Source: Galdieria partita (taxonomy: Eukaryota; Rhodophyta; Bangiophyceae; Galdieriales; Galdieriaceae). Taken from it: a DNA stretch of 64,000 bases. The stretch lies in NCBI GenBank assembly GCA_025991245.1, contig BQMJ01000073.1:62001-126000 (forward strand), given 5' to 3'. The notes under the pieces were generated by a model, which made no database searches, was not told the origin of the DNA, and saw only the letters and a program-made list of their open reading frames with translations. Below, piece after piece: positions 57,770-64,000 of this stretch. Each line of letters starts with the position of its first letter. The stretch's first letter is position 1. The translations under genes were made by a program, and so were the position numbers.

Positions 57770-59320
57770 TCAACAAGCTCTCCAAGATAGAAATGAAAAA
57801 TTCCAATGGTAAGCAGCATGGCCAAAAACAGAGTCAGTCTCTTTTTTAAGGTAACTGGAGCGATTCGACATGATTTGCTCGATTTTTGCTTTCAATTCTT
57901 CCTCCAAGAAATCCCTACGAGTTCCACAAATTTTGCTCAACTCTTTTGACTCAACATAAATATAGATAGCTACACTATGCGCATAGTTATGCACTTCTTG
58001 GGAGAATGGTTCGTATCCCTCTAAAAACGATAGGAAACATTATTTTCAAACTTGGTTTGTTACGTAGGCCGTATTATGTACGAATAAGTGACAGTTCCTT
58101 CTAAAGAACTCAAACGAAGAAACAAATGCGCTAGGGAGGATCAGATCGTCGTGTTTTCGCTTACCAATTTTGTATATAATTCAAATCTTGAGAGAGTTTA
58201 AAGAAAATTACGCACTCAAGCTGACTTGTAAGAGTCAATCACATTCTAAACAGGAAGATTTCGTAACATTCTGCAATTCCAGTTGCATCAATAAAATGGA
58301 TACGAATATTGTTTCGTAGTGACTTGCCAGAGTGTTTCAACTACATCTTCGAAGTTCTTATCCGAAAAGAGAACTTGGGTAGCTTTGAAGCTTTGGAAAC
58401 TTGACATGATTTTTTTGCATTAGCCATTTCGAAATTGTAGCTTTTTCCGCTTGGTAAGTTAGATACCAAGTTTGCTTTCGCAAAGTGTCAATTGCCCCCT
58501 CGCCAGCATTATCGCCTTTTGCAATCCCGTCAAGATTTATGATTTAACTTTGTGACCCAAACTGTGTCCGTCGAAAGTAAGATTTGGAAATTTCTCACCA
58601 AATGTGCTTTTCCATTTTCATACACTCACTTGAAGTAGCTCTCACGATGGATCGTAATTTATCTTTTTGGTCCGGAATGTGGTTTGCCTTCAAAAAATCT
58701 AGTGCTTGTAACAGCGCGTTAAAGGTTGCATAACGCATGAACATAATTGTAATGTTGACGTTAAGCAAAGTTTGTATTGCTTGCAAATAGGGAGACATAT
58801 ATAGACCTAGATGTACAGAACCACGAACCTTTTCAGAAGCATGTAAAAGAGAGTTGACATGAGTAAGACTAAATAACCATAGGATTACAAACAAACAACC
58901 ACAAGGGATGAGACAGTTATTGCTGGAAATTATTCCTGTAAAACGACCAAATTGCCCAAAGTCAAACATATATCAGCTGCAACATGAAAACAACAAACTG
59001 TTATTTTAAGGGTGTTGCAAGGTAAACCTCTAGAAGGATAAATGGCTTCGTTCACTCCAGTTTCTCGAACTTGTGAGAAAATAGCGAGCACTTGCAAAGA
59101 ACTGGCAGCTAAATCTTTTACTGACAAAACTGAATCCTCGTCAAGACTCTTGAGGTTTAGAGACCCAAAGACAGACTTTTCTAAACGCTTGATCGCTCCA
59201 GCTTCAATGATAGCGATAGAGATAGAAATTGGTTGGCATAAAAGACAAGCTTAAACACAAAGACTTGAAAAAACGAGTTAGAACCAAGCAGAATTGTTTT
59301 CCAACTGACATATTTATTCG
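57770..59320 (-). CDS. Unidentified multi-exon gene
   Basis: Several minus-strand open blocks join through splice signals. One block ends YPSR at 59028 (SLDEDSVLSVKDLAASSLQV, FSQVRETGVNEAI). An intron of about 92 nt leads to 58935-58599, with GIISSNN, a membrane span LIPCGCLFVILWLFSLTHV and FNALLQALDFLKANH. Further coding-like blocks follow at about 58535-58380 (GAIDTLRKQTWYLTYQAEKA) and 58360-58210 (IHFIDATGIAECYE). The last exon is 58020-57770 (HNYAHSVAIYIYVESKEL to FSFLSWRAC, stop). Start codon and middle junctions are not settled. One TM helix with helical flanks; no family recognised. Could be intact or decaying. Confidence 0.45.
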
Positions 59321-59711
59321 TCTTCAACTATTTCAAAAACTACCAAGTTACACTATCAACAGGTAAGGTGAGAAGGTTTGGGACGCGAGTGTGTTCTGTG
59401 GAAAATCTATCTAATCGTTTTACTCTAGCTGGCACTTTACGCAACCAGAAACGTCTACCGGTCTCCAATAGTAGTTCCCCTCGACTGTTCATGTTTCACT
59501 TCATATTCCTATTTTGAACTGTAAGCACAGTTAATCCAATGGATTTGGCAGGAGCCGCAGTTTTGGCCAATCACGTGCAGTTTGTCCGGTATCGTTCTTG
59601 TCTACCTCCATTGGAGTTCCGATTCTCTTGGTAAAAAGAAGCAGCGATTCATTTGTATCTGATTCCGTCAGTCAAATCAATCTGTGATTGAAGTCCCTGC
59701 AAGTTCCTCTT
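59321..59711. other. Spacer upstream of Gly-rich secreted protein
   Basis: 391 bp, promoter region of the following gene, with no clear boxes recognised. Confidence 0.5.
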
Positions 59712-60857
59712 ATGTACTGGCTATCCCCTTTGTTCCTGTCATGTCTTCTTACCTTAGGAGAATGCTATCAAATAAGTCATTCATACCCTGGCATTTACAC
59801 AGTACAGGTTCCAAAAGGTCCGTCTGTTTCAGTTGTTTTCGCAAGCAAGTCATTACTTGAAAACCATACATTGTACAAGGTCTTTTCAGTCCAATTAATA
59901 CCACCAGTGAATATAACAGCAGACATACCAGACTGTAGAGGGGCTGCTATGAGTGAGGTTAGACTAAAAGTGAATGATATTCCCCTGGATACAAGTTTTG
60001 CGCCAAACATATGCCCATCTGAGAATGTGTCCTCGACAGAAGAAGGGAGAGTTTACGAGTCGGTTCAAGGAGTTTCTCGCATTCAGTTTCAAGGACATCT
60101 GGAAGAAAACTTATTAGAACCTTATTTCAAAAGTGACTCTCAAGCGTATTTCGTTACTCAAAGAGGGAATCCTCGAATAGAATACAAACACAGCTTTACT
60201 ACTCCTGGTTTGCATATAGTTAACGTGCCCTCCAACGTTCACAACGTAAGAGCCGTCGTTGTTGGTGGCGGTGGTGGTGGAGGTGGAGGTGGCGTACTTG
60301 TACTTCCTTGTTTTGCTTTGTCTGCTGGTGGAGGTGGAGGTGGTGCAGGCGGTACAGCCTTCGGTCACATTAGAGTGAGGCCTGGAAAAGAACTTATGGT
60401 GCTTGTTGGTAATAGTGGCGAAGGTGGTAACTCACAAGTTAGGGGGGAAGATGGAACAGGTTCAACTTTCCTCTCTCTATTTGGCGGAGGTGGCGAAGGA
60501 GGGAATGCCGGACCTTTTGGTAGTGGTGGTAGTGGTGGTAGTGGGAGTGGTCCAAGCGTAGAAAAGGGAGGTGTTGGAAGTCGAGGAGTTATTGAACGAG
60601 GTGGAACTGGAGGCAAACCGTATTATCATATTTTGTATTCAAACGGAAGAGGAGGTTCAGGAGGAAGTGGTTTTGGAGAAAGTGGAAGTCCTGGTGAAGG
60701 GGGTTTGGTTCGTGTTATTTTTGAACCTTCTTCTTCTGTAGCTGACTTTGAACATTTTTCCATTGAATATCAGCAACTTGCAGTAAGATGTGGTTTGTTT
60801 TCGGTTTCTGCAGGAGGCCCATTGCACTTGTATCGTAGTCGGGAAGACGACTATTGA
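59712..60857 (+). CDS. Secreted protein with Gly-rich (phage-tail-like) domain
   Basis: Intronless 381 aa. The ATG at 59712 gives signal peptide WLSPLFLSCLLTLGECYQ. Residues about 25-165 are a mixed domain with N-glycosylation sequons. At about 168 begins FTTPGLHIVNVPSNVHNVRAVVVGGGGGGGG, the start of a glycine-rich domain of the kind common in bacterial and phage surface proteins (F-x-x-P-G-x-H-x-x-x-V-P then poly-Gly). Further Gly/Ser blocks follow to about residue 350 (GGTGGK, GRGGSGGSGFGE). A short non-Gly tail follows. No TM helix. Likely extracellular matrix; bacterial origin of the domain is possible but unproved. Confidence 0.78.
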   Translation: MYWLSPLFLSCLLTLGECYQISHSYPGIYTVQVPKGPSVSVVFASKSLLENHTLYKVFSVQLIPPVNITADIPDCRGAAMSEVRLKVNDIPLDTSFAPNICPSENVSSTEEGRVYESVQGVSRIQFQGHLEENLLEPYFKSDSQAYFVTQRGNPRIEYKHSFTTPGLHIVNVPSNVHNVRAVVVGGGGGGGGGGVLVLPCFALSAGGGGGGAGGTAFGHIRVRPGKELMVLVGNSGEGGNSQVRGEDGTGSTFLSLFGGGGEGGNAGPFGSGGSGGSGSGPSVEKGGVGSRGVIERGGTGGKPYYHILYSNGRGGSGGSGFGESGSPGEGGLVRVIFEPSSSVADFEHFSIEYQQLAVRCGLFSVSAGGPLHLYRSREDDY

Positions 60858-62900
60858 AGTCATGTTTATTTCTATGTACTTGTGGTGTTGCAGGTATCTA
60901 ATAAACCTTGTTTTCATGGTTGGCGTTCTTTCCGTAGCAAGCATCTAGTATCGTCATGACACAAGATGTCATTGAAGTCTTTGGAAGACTACACGAAAGT
61001 GGTCTTTAAAGAGTTTGTTTGAATACAGTTAACGAAAGCTTCGAAGCTGTCAAGCCTTTCGTCCACTTAGGAATACTAAATTTAAACATATTGGTAAGAA
61101 GTGTAACAATAAAAATAGTCAATTCCTTTGGTGTCAAAAGACAAAGTTCTAAAAAGGGGTCTTGTTTGAATTTGTTTATTGTTTGTCGCATTTCATTCAC
61201 TGAATAGTTACACTCCCTAGCTAGCGTCTTCTATGATCGTGCAATCCATTCTAGTATGTAGTATTAGTCATTCTTCTCGAAATTGCCTCAGCATTCTTTT
61301 AACCGCTCTTTTGAAAGAGGCTGCGATTGTAGAGTCCTCACAATAGAGTGCCTCCAACTTAAATTGTAAGATAGCAGTATTTCAAAGGAAACTAACAAGT
61401 CGAAAACAAGTCACGTCTAGTACTATCAACTAGAGTTATTGAACTTTACCCATTTAGACACCAGCAAACGTAGTTGCAAGTTATAAGGTTGAGTTTGAAC
61501 GAACTGTTATGCTGGCTGTTATTTCTTGATGACCAGACAGCAACAGCATTGCAACAGTGCATGTTACTTCTAGTAATAAAAGGAAAGGAGACATTTTCGT
61601 TCGGTGTATATATTAGATTGGAAGTTTCAGTCGAAACTAGCAGGACATGCAACAACCTATTTGGTTTATTTTAGGGTTTTCAACACATTCTTTCACCAAT
61701 GAAAATCATTTTGGTTCGACTTCTTTTCTTATACCAAACAATTGCGCAAGGCTTTTTGTTCGTTCTATGCGAATAATTGAAAGTTCCCAACAATTTAAAG
61801 AAGTGGTCAAAATTAAAGCGTTTGGTAAAATAAAAAAGTTGACGTCTGTTATAGTATGTGGGTAACTTGTCACCCATTCTTTTACATTGAAAACTGTAAC
61901 AATCAGTGCACAAATAATGTTGCCATACTTTAACTCGTTTTTCCTTGTCTTTGGGTTGGTAGAAATTGGATTGAAGTCGATGCCCGCTTTCAAATGTTGT
62001 ACTGCAAGCTGCATTCTGTTCATTGGTGAGATCTGCCAACGTACTTTTTTCTCCTTAGAAAAGCCTTTCTACACAAAGTAGTCCAATTTCGACACCAATC
62101 CTGTACTTTCAACTCTTGTATGCAAAGAAACCTTAGTAGAGATCGCATGTACTTCAAGGCCTCGTGAGTTGAAAACGTTGGCCTTGGTAGTTTCAAAGTC
62201 GGCAATTGTAACAAGCAATTAACTGCCAATGGGTTTCAACATATCACGAGCAATCCTACAATCTTCTTTGTATTCCTCTTTGGCAATCGCTTCGTCTCAA
62301 AATGAGAAGGCTCACTAGGCTCACAAGGAAGCTGTTGACAATGGAAAGTCGGTTGTTCAAATTATGTTACCAACACGTTGCAGAAATTGTTTTAGTTGTG
62401 GTGGATGGCAGCTTTCGAGTTTCTGTTGGCCAGTTTGAGGTCATCTAAGTTGCAATATATGAGCTAGTTGGCTGGGAAACACAGAAAGATCTATGAATCT
62501 TTGGGTTCTTCTCTAGTTGAGTAGTATAAAAATTGCACTTCAGTTTCTCGCCAACTTTGAGTTTTCATTAGCGTTTTGGAATATTTTTTGACAACGTCCA
62601 TTTTTAAAGTTGTCAGGAGAGGGTCTCTACAAGACCTGTTGTTGTAGATACTTTTATCGTGTTTTCAAGAGCGTCGTGGCATATTAAAGTATTCTGGACA
62701 TAGTTAGTCATTTATTGAGTTGTTAGTATCTGCTCCCCTGGTAACTCAGTTATGCTTATCCAGCCATCAAATGCTTCAGTAATTCCAGAATGTTTCGCTG
62801 TAGTCTGTTTTGTTATGTGAGGCATATACTGTTTGAAACTCTTCAGACTTTTCGTCGTATAAAGAGTAAAATTTCCTGAGTATGTGTTAGTGACTGTTCA
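60858..62900. other. 2-kb gene-poor region
   Basis: Apart from copy 2 of the diverged duplication (61039-61440) I see only short open frames in all phases (for example 62039-61680 on - and 61887-62081 on +) with no family likeness. Confidence 0.5.
61039..61440 (+). repeat. Diverged direct duplication, copy 2
   Basis: Partner of 55529-55960 in the same orientation, about 5.5 kb apart. It shares the IKIV-x-x-FGVK coding block, the AATCCATTCTAG-TATG block and the CTATCAACTAGAG block, with small indels between. Confidence 0.55.
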
Positions 62901-64000
62901 GCCCTGCTCCAGGTCAAATAATTGTCGCTAAGGAAGAAGTTCCTGTTACATATGAACTGCCCTACGTCTCTGAAGTCGTCGTACCTTCCTTTCTCTACGC
63001 AGCAGACTGCTCCATAAAGTTCGCGAGTTTCAACTGTTCAGGCAACTTGTCCTTCAAACCCTATCTCGTTCAGCGTAGCTGTCTCCGTGGCTCCGAGTTG
63101 TTTACAGAAGAAGACTTGTGGCCTCAGAGAGACACTTCTGTAGGTTTAGAGGACCCAAACACTTACACCCTTTCTCCAAAATAAGCAAAAACCACGTGGC
63201 ATCGATGGAATAATTTAAAAGCGCCTCACAAACTTTTTGGCGGGTTTATCGATTGTTGTAACATTTACCGCTGGCGAGCCACTGCCCTTCTGGAAATTGA
63301 CTACCTCTATGAAAACAGAAATGATTGGAAAGCAGCTCTGAGGAGCAAGCTACCTGGGCAGATTTTATCTGCTTTTCCAAAAGAGAAGTTGTTTCTTGCT
63401 TCCTAAGAAGAGCAGGAGATCCCGTGGGGGCGGACAGTATCTAGTGATCCTTTCAAATCTCTGAAAGACGTTCTTGAGAGTCTCTCAGCAGTGAACCAAC
63501 AATTCGCTCCTGTTCTGAATGACAAGGAGTTTATCCTGCAGTCACTAAAGTCCATATCGTGGAGAAATTGCATCGTTTTGCCCCACAGACCAGGTATTGG
63601 ATTGAGCAAGTCGGCACTCTACTAGTGCCATTGAAGAAGAGATCAATGCAGTTAAAAGTTTTTTACGAATCGCAGCTCGTCAAAGTTACAAAATATTGCT
63701 AAATCTTTTGACTCTCTCGTTAAGATCCGAGATAGTACACGCCCAAAAGTTTCTTTTTTGCTACGGCTCTGGAGGCAACGGAAAGAGCACGCTGAGAATT
63801 TTTCTGAGTAATGCTCTGAAAGGAAGGAGTTCTTATTGGACTCCTCCTTCATTGCGCGGTCGAGAGTAAAAAGGAAGCTGCAAAAAGCACTTTACTGGCT
63901 GCTGCGGGTAAGTCGTTGATTTTCGTCGAAGAACTTCCTCGGAAGGTCTGGTAGTGGCTTGGTCACAGGAAGAAGAGTATTCTCCCGGTATTCTCCCGCA
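62900..64000 (+). mobile_element. Fossil of a virus-like element with D5-type SF3 helicase (partial, broken)
   Basis: Coding-like segments on the + strand run from about 62.9 kb to the window end. The strongest is a superfamily-3 helicase Walker A region (GSGGNGKST, about 63765-63791) with flanks typical of D5-like primase-helicases of large DNA viruses, virophage/Polinton-like elements and some plasmids. A downstream segment with an acidic Walker-B-like patch follows. The element looks old and broken in several places and continues beyond the window. No capsid, integrase or terminal repeat is visible, so the family cannot be fixed. Confidence 0.6.

Noticed and set aside
1-64000. CRISPR arrays, bacterial operons or prophage
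   Set aside because: No spaced identical repeats; spliced eukaryotic genes throughout show this is nuclear eukaryotic DNA.

Overview
The window is nuclear DNA from a compact, AT-leaning photosynthetic eukaryote, most likely a red alga of the Cyanidiophyceae and probably Galdieria. The evidence is as follows. Introns are short (about 40-110 nt, GT/AG with one probable GC-AG) and are bounded by protein homology. Neighbouring genes are often only tens of bases apart. The gene set is plant-like: plastid homogentisate prenyltransferase, YggT/CCB3 assembly factor, PsbQ'-like lumen protein, plastid GPAT, carotenoid oxygenase, and a cytosolic DPE2 glucanotransferase suited to floridean starch or glycogen. 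These sit beside ordinary eukaryotic genes. The species call is an inference.

Layout: 1-41.4 kb is dense housekeeping sequence. In order it holds the 5' end of an XRN exonuclease (-), an eIF4B-like protein (+), APC11 (-), Pol I subunit RPA12 (+), a homogentisate prenyltransferase (-), a tiny glycine-rich protein (+), a TBL2-like WD40 protein (-), a SAM-carrier-like protein (+), DPE2 (-) and a degenerate isopropylmalate-dehydrogenase-like protein (-). A run of four + genes follows with only 24-37 bp between them (unknown protein, CCB3/YggT, Dbp5, PsbQ'-like). Next come an NYN ribonuclease (-) and a nucleotidyltransferase-glucuronokinase fusion (+) whose start codons lie 12 bp apart. MogA (+), a carotenoid oxygenase (-), an RCC1-like protein (+), PAQR (-), an unknown spliced gene (-), COQ9 (-), SUMT (-), membralin (+), a small unknown gene (+), a METTL21-like methyltransferase (-), a COX5C-like protein (+), an MFS transporter (+), plastid GPAT (+), NAT9 (-), an unknown ORF (-) and a bHLH factor (-) complete this part.

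From about 41.4 kb the character changes. Spacers become kilobases long and the genes are mostly secreted or surface proteins of lineage-specific type. These include a Tyr-rich N-glycosylated membrane protein, three small proteins sharing a C-x-C...C-x4-C-x3-C pattern, a Ser-rich secreted protein with a cysteine island, a secreted Gly-rich protein, and a large intronless LRR-RING-TRAF-zinc-finger protein. A 9-bp box, GTGCGCAAC, recurs near the Cys-pattern genes. From 53.8 kb to the end the sequence is gene-poor. It contains one unidentified spliced gene, a diverged direct duplication (about 55.5 and 61.1 kb) and, at the right edge, a broken fossil of a D5/SF3-helicase virus-like element.

How the genes relate: the left part serves general metabolism (tocopherol/plastoquinone, ubiquinone, siroheme, molybdopterin, alpha-glucan and plastid lipid synthesis) and gene expression (XRN, eIF4B, Dbp5, RPA12). 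The right part looks like a fast-evolving cell-surface/accessory region. Exon borders were placed by eye from splice signals and reading-frame continuity with known families. No RNA gene, CRISPR array or intact transposon could be supported.
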